DNA of 64,000 bases from Monosporascus cannonballus. Its lineage: Eukaryota > Ascomycota > Sordariomycetes > Xylariales. Shown here piece after piece: positions 12,401 through 21,861 of this stretch (its first letter is position 1; each line of letters opens with the position of its first letter). The stretch is from NCBI GenBank assembly GCA_004154925.1, contig QJNS01000228.1:60693-124692 (forward strand), in the 5' to 3' direction. The notes under the pieces were generated by a model. That model was given only the letters and a program-made list of their open reading frames with translations, searched no databases and was not told the origin of the DNA. A program made the translations under genes and the position numbers.

Positions 12401-14612
12401 AATAATATATTACGGCTTATACTTAATTATCGAGAATTAGACAATATTACTATAAAGAATTAGTTTTACAGAATTAGCTAACTTATAATATTTGATTTCA
12501 AAAAATATTATTTTACTAAATCTTTCAAAAATATAAATAAAAACATTAGAGTTTAGAATAGATTACGAATTATTTAAATATTTAATTAAATTAAGGAATT
12601 TACAAAGATATTAATAGTTATTTTATGTATAATAGATTGTATTTGAGAAAGGTATTGCAGCACTATTATTAAATATTATTTTAATCATAGTTTTATTTAT
12701 TCTAAAATGGAACAGATATATACATAATATGTTTATTAGGTTTTTAACTTTTTATAAAATGTTAAATTGTTAATTAATACGGAAACTAATTAATTATATA
12801 GAAAAAGGTAATATACATAAAATATATTATTTTTTTTAAATTTAATAAAATAATCTTTAAAAGAAATAAAATGCTTAACAAATCATAAAAAATCATAATA
12901 GTTAAAGAAATATAAATGTTCTTTTGTATACATTAATTATTTTGAAAATTATTTAAACTTTTAATATAATACTTATATTATTAATTAATCTTATGAGAAA
13001 AGAAAAGGAAATTAGAAAAGCGTGATAAATAGAAACCGTATTTTAAAACATTAAAAATTCGATTATTAATAAATTAATGTTAATTATATATAATTTAATG
13101 CGTTTCGTTAAATTAGGAAATGATATTTTAAATTAGGTATTACTGTAATCAAATAATAAAATAATGACAGCAAATTAAATTTTATTGTATTTGTTTTCTA
13201 TACATTAAAAAAGCTGCATTTAATTATGTTATTCTATATAAGGAATTTATAATTATTATCATAGGTTTCGGAAACTTAAATTTCTTTTTAAAAACAGTTT
13301 ATTAGGTTACAATCTTTACAGATTAATAAACCTTTCTCCGGTTTATTAAAGGAAAAGAATTACAATATAAAAATTACAATGCGTAAAAGAAAAGCGATTT
13401 TAAGTTTCGTTATTATTTAAAAAACAGATTCAAAAAAACGACAAAACGGATACCTGAAATAAATAACTAAATTTGCAAAAATTACTAAATAAACTTAATT
13501 ATATGATTTTTAATATTATTTTAAAAAGCTATTTACATTTATACCCAATTATAATAATACTGATTATGGCATATAATGTATATTAAAAATTAAAGAAGTT
13601 TCATAATAATTTACTAAAAAATCCAAAGAGTTTACTTATATTTAATACACAATATATATAAATATTCATTATATAAATATTTAATAGTTTACAAAATTCT
13701 ACAACGATATTAACATATTTATTAATTTTTCAAAATAAATGTAATAATTTAAGATACATAATATTAGTATAATCTGCATAATATAATGATAGTTTAACAA
13801 TATATATCTTTAAAAATGTTACAATTATTATCAGTTTTCAAAAATTGTAAAATCCAATTATTATAAATATTCACTCAAATATTTTTATTATAAAATTTAA
13901 TAATAAAAATATATTACAATAGTGTTTTCATAATCGGAAACAGAGTTGAGAAATCTTTTTATTTTGAACGGTATTAAAAAATGTTAATGTGGAATAAATA
14001 ATATATATCTTTTTGTTTAAAACAGTCTTTAATATATATTTATCATTATCCGAAATTATTTTCAGTAAACAATGATATTTATTTTTAAAGGTTATATAAA
14101 TACACAAATGAAATAATTAAATTGTTATTTGGTTTTTAATTAATATATTATTTTAATCTTTATAAACATATTAAAATGGTTTTAATAAAGATATATTGTA
14201 ATTGTATACTTAAAATTCATAAACAATATAAAATAAATCTCTGAATTTTAAAATAACATTTATTATACAACAGCTTTAATACTTAGAATAAAAATAAGAA
14301 CAATATTATGATTTCTACGTGATAAAATAAATAAATATTATAATAAAACAATTAAAACATTTACTATCCTAAAAGAAAAACAAATATTTTATTATAAGAA
14401 TTATTTAAATAAAAGAAACCAATAAAAATCCGATTTTACCTATCACGATTTAAATTTCACTATTTGAAGAATTTCATAAAATTATAATAAACTCGAATAT
14501 CCATTTAAACTTAAGTTGTATTTAATTTTCTAAATTGTTTTATTTAAATTAATAATACATATTGTTAAAATTTATAACCAACGAAATAATATAAAAATGA
14601 AAAAGAATTACA

Positions 14613-14786
14613 TTGTGAGATCACGCAGCTCCCTATAGCTAAAAGGGCTACAACAAGACCCCATATATCCTGATAAGCCGTCTTCAAATATCAAGAAAAG
14701 TAACTAGTTGCTGATATAGCCCAGAAGGGTTTGAAATTGATAACCTTTTAGTATTGTGACTAGCGTCGCACCCTCGCTTATCTTAC
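14613..14786 (-). mobile_element. SINE-like insert with tRNA-like head (copy A)
   Basis: A pocket richer in G+C than its surroundings. Read on the minus strand it starts GTAAGATAAGCGAGGGTGCG and about 60 bases match copy B at 15340-15280. The head contains a possible RNA polymerase III A box (around GCGAGGGTGCGACGC) and a possible mutated B box (ATTTCAAACCC, compare GGTTCGAACCC), at tRNA-like spacing. After the head the two copies diverge. No target duplication was recognised, so SINE is a proposal. Confidence 0.4.
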
Positions 14787-15234
14787 ATATATATAAATGG
14801 GAAAACACGTTCGATATAAAAAAATAAGTTTACTTAATATTTAATTAAATATAAAAATTACCTAAATTTCGAAAATGTCTAGAAATCCGCAAAAAGTCTT
14901 ATAAATATCTAACGTTTATTAAAAGGGTTTTGTTAATAACGTTAAAATATTCTGCGGAATAATTTAATTATATTTACTTAATCGGTGATATTAAAAGTAT
15001 TACAATTAATACTAATTATAGCGAATGTTAATATAATTATTTCGGTTATTAATAATTTAATTATATTTAAACCACTCGAATTTCTTAATTATTTCGGCAT
15101 TTTTAATATTACGATAAAGTATTTCTATATTCCGGCGATGAAAAATTCGCTATTATTGTTGACAACAATTTAATTTATTATTAATGATACGTAATGGTTT
15201 TCGAACGTATTTTTTCGTGTTTTTATGATAATAT

Positions 15235-15340
15235 GCACAGCTAGTCCTTATAAGGTGGATTAGAGTGTCCAAACCCAATTGGGGTTTGGAATTGCTGACC
15301 TTTTGGTATTGTGGTTAGCGTCGCACCCTCGCTATGTTAC
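15235..15340 (-). mobile_element. SINE-like insert with tRNA-like head (copy B)
   Basis: Shares its first 60 bases on the minus strand with copy A. It begins GTAACATAGCGAGGGTGCGA and contains the same possible A box and a mutated B box (AATTCCAAACCC). It is shorter than copy A and has an internal inverted word (CCAAACCCCAATTGGGTTTGG). It does not fold into a convincing complete tRNA, so it is not called as a tRNA gene. Confidence 0.4.
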
Positions 15341-16181
15341 AGTTCTAAACGGTTTTTTATATTTTTATAATTTTTGTATTTAATTTCAGACGGCTGAAAA
15401 ACAATATAAGCACTGCCAAAATAATCATATTACGTATATGTTTCAGAACCGCCAAAAAACCTATAATTTATCCCTTATTTTACAACGAAAACAAAAAAAG
15501 CCTAACGAAACTTAAAAAAATAATTCGTCGTAACAAAAAAAAGATGATATGTTTATGCAAATAAAACTTTTAAATATAATTATGTATAATAAATTAAAAA
15601 ACGAGAGAATTTATAAAATCTTCGAAACGAAAACTTTTTAAGAAAAAGAAAATCGTATTATAATTTAACAAACTCAGCAGGCTTAAAATACGGTCGAAAT
15701 AAAAAAAAACTAAATCCGATACAGGATAATTAAGTAATAAATTTAAAGCCTTTAAAGACTTTAATATCTTAATATACTAAATTATGCAAAAAGAATTAAA
15801 GAATTAAACTCTTTAAGTACTTTGAGCTAAACATAAAATATAAATATTTATTATATCTATAATTTAGATAACAGTAATTTGCAATAATAATTAGTTACTT
15901 AAAACTCCTTTAGCATTACGAAAAGTAACCAAGTTATCTATTACTTAGAACTTTACGATATTTCTGCGAATATAAACCCGTACGACTTAGCTTTAACAAT
16001 TGATTAAACCGTCTAGTTGTTATATAATTATATATTCTTATATATTTGATCTGCAAATATTTCTATAATGCTTTATTTGCCGGTTTTCGTTATTTTTAAA
16101 GTAAACCTTCATTTATCTTACTCATTAAAGGCGTTTAACAGTTTTTATTAACGGTAAAATGTTTATTAAAAACACATTAAT

Positions 16182-16255
16182 AATTATAACTCGTTTAAGT
16201 TTTATTATCCTATCATATTACTAATCACATAATAAAACTTAAAGGAGTTATAATT
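16182..16255. repeat. Inverted repeat, 26-bp arms, 22-bp loop
   Basis: The arms at 16182-16207 and 16230-16255 are complementary with a single mismatch. Weaker complementarity continues outward. It sits between the 3' LTR ending at about 16024 and the TA-flanked element at 16308. It may be a tiny foldback element or a cruciform-prone site. Confidence 0.85.
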
Positions 16256-16307
16256 CATACTAATATTGCCTGAAAGTCAATTTCAATATAAATTATATAG
16301 GCAGCTA

Positions 16308-16765
16308 CACTAATCGGTCAAATGGATCCATGCGCCCACCTATTTCTCACCAAAACATACACTTTATACACCGATTATAACAAAACAAACAAATTAATTA
16401 AAATTAAATAGAAATAATATGTACTCAACACTTTCATAAATATAGCTATATTTGAAATAATCTCATAATTTTTATAATAAATGCGGAAATTGTGACCACT
16501 TTAATGTTAGTATAAATTTTATTATACAGAATTGAGACTCTTTACTATGGAATATTTTACTATCATAAAATACCTCAGTTTCTATCCGTAAACAACGTAT
16601 CTAAAATCGTAACTGATATTAAAAATACACAATTTACGTACTGATTAACGTATAAATATTGGCTCGTTATTTTTATTATATTTCTGTAATTAGTTATAAT
16701 AAATTGAAAATGGTATGTTTTGATGGGAAATAGGCTAGTGCACGGATCCATTTGGTCCCCTAGTG
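16308..16765. mobile_element. TA-flanked terminal-inverted-repeat element (MITE-like), 458 bp
   Basis: The left end CACTAATCGGTCAAATGGAT and the right end, read inverted, CACTAGGGGACCAAATGGAT are terminal inverted repeats. Similarity continues inward for about 80 bp. Each end is flanked by TA (16306-16307 and 16766-16767), the target duplication of Tc1/mariner-type transposons. No transposase frame is present, so this is a non-autonomous copy. A second copy in opposite orientation starts at 63783. It marks the left border of the gene island. Confidence 0.85.
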
Positions 16766-17247
16766 TACATCGTATCCGTATTTGGGAAATAGTGGACGGG
16801 AGGAGGTAACTAACTAAATATATCCCTGCGACCTGTACTGGGCTGCCTATTTTTCTAGGGGGTGGCGCCTGTACGGCCGGTCCCCCCATTAGGTATGGCG
16901 GATAGGGCTGATATGGGACTACCTGGTAGCACGCACAGTAGGAGGATTCGGTGATTCTCCGGATTGCCGAGATCAGGATTTGCGATGCAGGAGGATTTTA
17001 GATTTGCGATGTAAGAAACAAGATATCAGCCACATCGGAAAACATCGGTGGAAACATTTTTTTACTCGGTAGCTCTTTCGTAGTCTTGTGGCCTCAAAAA
17101 CACCATTAATTAAGAAGCAATGGATGATATACACACAGAGAGAGGGACGCCAATCTATGAATGGCAACCTCACAGACGCCTCAACAGCTCTTGCAGCCAG
17201 AGCATCAATTTTCCATCGTTGAACAGACAGTCTATCAAGAAAGCGCA
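16766..17247. other. Left part of the GC-normal island, downstream of the kinase gene
   Basis: Base composition changes abruptly here from AT-rich to ordinary. The stretch includes the probable 3' untranslated region of the kinase gene and a short imperfect duplication of 'gatttgcgatg' near 16977 and 17001. The 91-residue minus frame at 16973-17248 has no recognisable domain and is not supported as a gene. Confidence 0.5.
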
Positions 17248-18355
17248 CTATGCCACTCCATCAAAGGCCGACTTAAATCCTTGGGGATCATAGCGCTCGC
17301 TTGGCTTGCACATAGCCTTCGCGATCACATTGAGAAGGTCATCGTTGCCGCTGAATACTGCATAGTTTCTTGCCTTCAGGATACCCGCCACGACCTCGGC
17401 CGAAGGCCAGAGTTTGCCTTCAGGCTCAATGAGATCTTTCCACAGCTGGAAGCGGTTAGTTGTATCCCGCAGATCCGGCACAGACATGACCATGAAAGTC
17501 ATCGCGGTCGAGAATGTGTCCGCCTTGTAGTCGTATTCCAGCCCAGTATCCGTCTTCATGATGATAATTTCTTGAACATTTGTGTGAGATTCAGAGTTAT
17601 TCGAGTAGAAAGGAGAATTATATACCTGGGGCAGTGTAAGATGGCGTGCCAACATCAAATTGCGCGGACGACGTGGTCTCTCTCGATTGATCGAAATCCA
17701 TCAGTTTAAGCGTATCACCATCCTTCAGGAAGTTCTCGGGCTTAAGATCCCGGTGGATGATGCCTTGACTCTGAACACCGGCCACTGCATTGAGAATCTG
17801 TTTGAATGCACTATTCACCGAGTTTTGATCCGCGTATGATCCAAAGTTCTTTTCCAGGGAGCCTGCCTCGACGTAAGGCATGATCGACCATCCGTAAGGT
17901 CGGGTACTCGTCTCAAGAACGTAGTCGATAACAGGAAGAACGTTCTCATTGCTGCCGCATTTCTTTTGCAAAGTGGCGCCATAGATGACCTGGTATTTTT
18001 CGCCCCTGCTTCGCTTGGTGACCACAGTCGGAGCGTCATAGGTGTCGAGCGAGGCCTTGTTAATGACAGAAGCGCCGATGTCAATTTGTTCCCCCAATAT
18101 CAACGTGTTGCAGGTCCATGTCAGCTTTTTTGAGGTGCTGTCGTATTCTGCCAATGTTACGTCGTCTATGGCAGGTACATCGAAGTCAGGAATGGAATCC
18201 ATCATAGCCTCCCACCTCTGGTATAGAGACCAATTCTCAATGAAGTCCGGTGCACGCTTGACGATTCCGACATGGTGCTGGCGAGCAGCATTACTGCTTG
18301 CCAGGAAAAAACATAAGCCCGCTAGAGCGAAAGGAAATCGACTGGAAAGATGCAT
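17248..18355 (-). CDS. Predicted secreted protein kinase (one intron, 350 residues)
   Basis: A protein-kinase-fold enzyme expected to transfer phosphate from ATP to a protein in the secretory pathway or outside the cell; substrate unknown. The start at 18355 gives a signal peptide (residues 1-24), then a Kex2-like KR (33-34) and an N-glycosylation sequon at N41. Kinase motifs in order: a degenerate glycine loop (about 88-96), VVTK with the likely ATP lysine K114, hinge MPYVEAGSL (159-167), HRDLKPEN (201-208) with catalytic D203, DFD in place of DFG (220-222), GTPSYTAPE (236-244), D261 of subdomain IX and R336 of subdomain XI. The APE glutamate is made by splicing a 55-nt intron (17625-17571, GTATAT donor, AG acceptor). 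Without the splice the frame stops at TAPGI. Coding length is 1053 nt. It is divergent from the mucin-like gene. The lysine and loop assignments are less sure than the catalytic motifs. Confidence 0.85.
17571..17625 (-). other. Intron of the kinase gene (55 nt)
   Basis: On the minus strand the donor is CCAG|GTATAT and the acceptor TTCAAG|AAATT. A possible branch region (AATCTCAC) lies about 15-20 bases before the acceptor. Removing it joins the two frames in phase and recreates the conserved APE triplet of kinase subdomain VIII, which is strong evidence for this intron. Confidence 0.85.
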
Positions 18356-19706
18356 CTTCGCGGATGTGCAGACTTAGACAGACGCAGAAAAGAATACTGG
18401 CAGCCCCGCTTCAGATGTCTCCTAATACTTTCTGGGTGCTGCTTTCATTTATTATCAACTCTTGGAAATCAATTTACGTCTTGGCCCCAAATTACCAAAA
18501 CAGCCTCCTTAGAGATCCCAGCCAAGGTGGGTTCCAGGCGTCAAACCCTTCCATATTTCCCCTGATTATCTCGTATAAAGGTAAAATGAAACTCAGCCAT
18601 AATAACAGGCTACGCAGATCCCAGGCTGAGTAAGACGCAGCCTCCAGGCACGGAACGGGGGGGTTCCATCAAGTATTCTAATAATATGCTGAGCGGTATG
18701 GGAAGGAGGTTAGGAGAGTCCTGGAAGTGGGAAGAAGGGGCAGAGCGATAAAGGAAGAAGGGTGTTATCAAGACCAAGAATGGTAATAATATGCGGAGCG
18801 GCACCGGAAAGAGGGGTTCCATCAAGTATTCTGATAACATGCTGAGCGGCACAGGAAAAATGCTTTACTTAAAACCAAAGATTCTAATAATATACTGAGC
18901 GGTATCTGCAAGACGGCCACAAGGCCTTAGCGCCAACAATTTTATGTTACTACTAGCGTGCGTTTAGCCCTAAACGGCTAAAGGTGTTCTATGAAAGGAG
19001 GCTGATTGGGTCTAATTGAGCGAATGAAAATGAGACTTGGCGTAGCTACAACAAATTGTTGCGATGACGCCTTGGGGCCGTCTATCGGATAGGGGGGGGG
19101 TTGGGAGAGTCCTAGTAATCCCATACTACGTAGATACTGATTACTGAGAATATACGCAGCAGCGGCGTAGCAAGGAGGGCCGAGGGTCCCATCAAAACCA
19201 AAAGATGGTGGCAAACGCACCCTGAAACGTAATAACCCTACCAAGTAGGGAAGCAAAACCGCCAACAGGTCGAATAAGAGGACGAGGTAGTAAATCCTTT
19301 CCTCTTTTATCGGCCTCCAAAATCCTGGATTTCGAAATCCCTCGAGCCGTGTACACCGAGCCGATCAAGGCCTACCCTGCCTGACATCAAGGAAGCCTTT
19401 GCTGCGGTCATGCTGGTGGTCCTACCGATTCCCCCTGAGGGAACCAGAGGATCGGTCGTAGATGGACCCGGCTGTCCCTGTATCATTTTAAAATTGAATA
19501 TCAGTGCTGAGTACTTCGTACGCCTTAAAGCTTCGACAGAGTCTTGGAGGAAGTAAAGAACTGGGAAACTTCATCGTCACCTACGATCCTCGCTTTTCCT
19601 TAACGTCTTTCGTTTCTACACTCGCTAGCACTTCGTCTTAAGTGTGTTTGACTCTCTTACCTGTCAGCCTTAGGACTCTGAGATCGGACCTGCTTCCCAT
19701 TTCACA
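18356..19706. other. Divergent intergenic region between the kinase and mucin-like genes
   Basis: About 1.35 kb of GC-normal sequence that must hold both promoters. No convincing gene is seen. The minus-strand frames at 18610-18852 (80 residues) and 18978-19265 (95 residues) have no recognisable domain, and the first is built on a repeat. A nine-G run occurs near 19092. No clear TATA box was found for either gene. Confidence 0.5.
18655..18905 (+). repeat. Dispersed short repeat, four copies, between the two genes
   Basis: A word of the form ttctaataatatgctgagcg recurs near 18673, 18780, 18827 and 18880, the second copy being shorter at its start. Two of the copies (first and third) are preceded by ggttccatcaagta and most are followed by gtatggga or gcacagga. 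Spacing is irregular (about 45-110 bp), so this is not a simple tandem array. Function unknown; regulatory sites or a degraded mobile sequence are both possible. Confidence 0.65.
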
Positions 19707-21790
19707 ATGTGGCGCCCAACGGACTGCTCTGTGCCAGTTGGCATAGCTTTCCTCGTCTTGTCTTCAGTGGCCCAGTTCACGTCTGCAGCTATCTTTGTGA
19801 CAAAGGCAGATAGCTCTTCCAGGTTAGTCACTCTCTTACCGATACCTCTAGATTCGGAACTTTCGTTTCCCGCATGTTGGTTATCGAAGGCACAAGTTAA
19901 CTGTAATATAGCCGGCTTTCCCATTCTCTTGGTGGCATTGATCACTTTCGGGTCGTTTACCGGCGCTACACCAACAACACTACTTTGACATCGACCGATG
20001 TTACCACCAGCACTGCAATCAGCGTCACACTCGGCGACACACTTAGCAGCATAACGCAATCTGGCACTAGCACCAGTACGGGTAGCGATACAAGTGCGCC
20101 AAGATCGAGGACTATACCAAGCTCAACTGTCACTACTACTAGCCTCACCACTACCAGCACCCTGGTAGGCTCAACAACGACAACCAGCATCCCCAGCCCC
20201 TCATTAACCCTGACATCGCCGCCCACCGAAACAAGTGCTGCCCTTGCTCAGGCGACGTCCAGCGCATCCTCTGTAAACTCGGAGGTAGCTATCCTGATTC
20301 CTATTATCCAGTCTTGGACGAAGGATCCGGAAAGTCTCAAAACATATACTCTGGACAAGGTCAATAATCTCGTGGATGGTGTGGAAGATGCAATTTTTGA
20401 CCTAGGAGGCGACGAGTTTTCTGGCTGCGACTCTAATAAGAAAAGGGGTCTTCTGGACCTGGTGTCTGATGTTGTAAACACCCTCGCTTGCATCCTCGAT
20501 GATCTTACGGAGATCACGGATAAGATTAATATCGATGATGTGGTTGGTATTACTCCCGCTTTGACCGATCTCACTACGCACAACGATGATCTCGAAGACA
20601 AAAGCGAGGATGATGGCGACGACGACGACGAAACCACAACCGATGAAAGGGAGACGACTGAAACAAAGTCCGATCCCAGCACGACGGCCACAGACTCAGG
20701 CACGACAACCACGGTGTCTAGCGAGCCTGTGACCTCGACTACTTCGTCTGGGTCCTGCAAAATGAGAGAGACTACTAGACTTGAACCCCCTACCAACACT
20801 GTTCCCACAGTCACGGTTGACCTACCAACAGTCACAGCTTCGGGGGAGACATCTACCGGTGTAACTTCTACCACTTCGGACACCTCTTCATTCACTACCT
20901 CGGGCGCAACCAGCGAGATAGATACAGCTTCTGATACGACGAGCGGGGCTGTCTCTACCACCAGTGGAACTGCTTCTATGACCACTGCCTCTACGGCCAC
21001 TGCCTCTACGACATTCTCTACGACTTTATCTGGTACGACTATTACGGTGTCGAGCATAACGACCACAACCTCTGCATTAGCTACAACAACAGAAGCCGCG
21101 CCATTTTGCATACCGTACCAGAATCCACACAAAGGAGACAGCTATTGCCAATGCTCCTCTGGTGACCTGTCAACAACCCTTCCTATGGACACAGGAAGAC
21201 CCCCCTGCCAGTATACGGCCTTTACAGTACCACCAACTACAACAGCGCCACCGGTAACACAGGACCCTTATACATTTACTGACCCTCTTGGTAATGTTAT
21301 CGCCTGCCCTACCTGGAACACATTTGGGGTTGGCTCAGATATTACGGTAACAACCTGTGAAGAGCCCTCATCAACTATCTTCACTGCAGGCCCTACTGGG
21401 GAGGCAAAGCTGTGTGGATTCACAGGCGATACCTTGGCTGATGCGAACTGCTTCCTTGGCATTTGCGGCCGCACGAGGCACGACCATTTCAGTAACCTGA
21501 TCATCCCCGGCCCTGACAATGAGTCTGGGGAAGACGATACTTTGCTCTGGGAGGATACCGAAACGGATCCTACGGAGCACCAGCCTTGGGAGTTCGCTAA
21601 GGATTCAATTGGCATCCAGGAGGACTTTTCTTTTAGCTGGGACAATGGAGAGAGCTGTAGTTGCTCTGTGGATGGAGAGTCAGTTGAGGCTAAGTTTGAG
21701 GTGCATAGACATGGCGATGGCGGCTTTACATATTGGGGCGAGCAGCGTATATGCTGGTGTGAATTTGAGTGTCACCCGAGTGGTGGCTAG
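19707..21790 (+). CDS. Secreted Thr/Ser-rich mucin-like protein with Cys-rich C-terminus (one intron, 664 residues)
   Basis: A predicted secreted or cell-surface glycoprotein of unknown role. The ATG at 19707 gives a signal peptide (residues 1-27). A proposed 89-nt intron (19823-19911) joins this exon to the long frame. Layout: Thr/Ser-rich segment (about 64-153), a more ordered, probably helical segment (about 160-260) with two Cys (211, 232) and a Kex2-like KKR (215-217), an Asp-rich acidic run (about 271-279), a second Thr/Ser-rich segment (about 280-435), and a Cys-rich C-terminal region (437-664) with 14 cysteines, including CQC, CSC and CWC pairs. Dense Thr/Ser suggests heavy O-glycosylation. 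No GPI-anchor signal or transmembrane segment is seen at the end. It lies head-to-head with the secreted kinase and ends about 70 bp before an old LTR. The exon 1 link is inferred; the long exon is solid. Confidence 0.75.
19823..19911 (+). other. Proposed intron of the mucin-like gene (89 nt)
   Basis: Donor CCAG|GTTAGT, acceptor AATATAG|CC with a possible branch site (GTTAAC) 12-17 bases before it. Splicing is phase 2 and joins the signal-peptide exon in frame with the long frame, which otherwise has no ATG near its start and opens just after a stop at 19904. Coding length after splicing is 1995 nt. Other splice choices are possible. Confidence 0.65.
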
Positions 21791-21861
21791 ATAAGGTACA
21801 GGAGGCGGCTTAGGAATATTAGAGCTTAGATGGATACTACAATTGAGACTTTGCTATCGAC

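Larger units (their letters stand above)
9826..15655 (+). pseudogene. Gypsy gag-pol remnant of the 9435-16024 element
   Basis: This is one of the most degraded copies in the window. Gag-like sequence follows the 5' LTR. The reverse transcriptase core is only faintly recognisable at about 12670-12760 by alignment with the better preserved copy at 33380-33480. A degraded chromodomain tail lies at about 14860-14940. Stops are dense in all frames, and the 62-residue frame at 14985 is not a gene. Confidence 0.55.
9435..16024 (+). mobile_element. Plus-strand Gypsy element with paired LTRs, heavily RIP-mutated
   Basis: The 5' LTR is about 9435-9825 (starts tattataaca, mutated TGTTATAACA). The 3' LTR is about 15656-16024 (starts tattataatt). 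Both belong to the same U3 subfamily, also seen at 43517 and 58738. The total of about 6.6 kb fits the family length. Two short tRNA-like inserts lie near the 3' end. The LTR ends are estimated from homology and may be a few bases off. No clear target duplication was found. Confidence 0.65.

Noticed and set aside
15275..15340. A tRNA gene on the minus strand
   Set aside because: A and B box-like words are present, but the anticodon and acceptor stems do not pair convincingly, and a second divergent copy indicates a repeat.
16308..16765. CACTA (En/Spm) superfamily assignment
   Set aside because: The ends read CACTA, but the flanks are TA duplications rather than the 3-bp duplication of that superfamily.
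17161..17709. 182-residue plus-strand frame
   Set aside because: It is antisense to exon 2 and the intron of the kinase gene, and the kinase motifs are on the minus strand.
18042..18633. Overlapping plus-strand frames of 71 to 111 residues
   Set aside because: They lie antisense to or just upstream of the kinase leader and show no domain.
20248..21132. 294-residue minus-strand frame rich in Val and Ser
   Set aside because: Antisense of the Thr-rich repeats of the mucin-like gene; ACN codons read as Val-type codons on the other strand.
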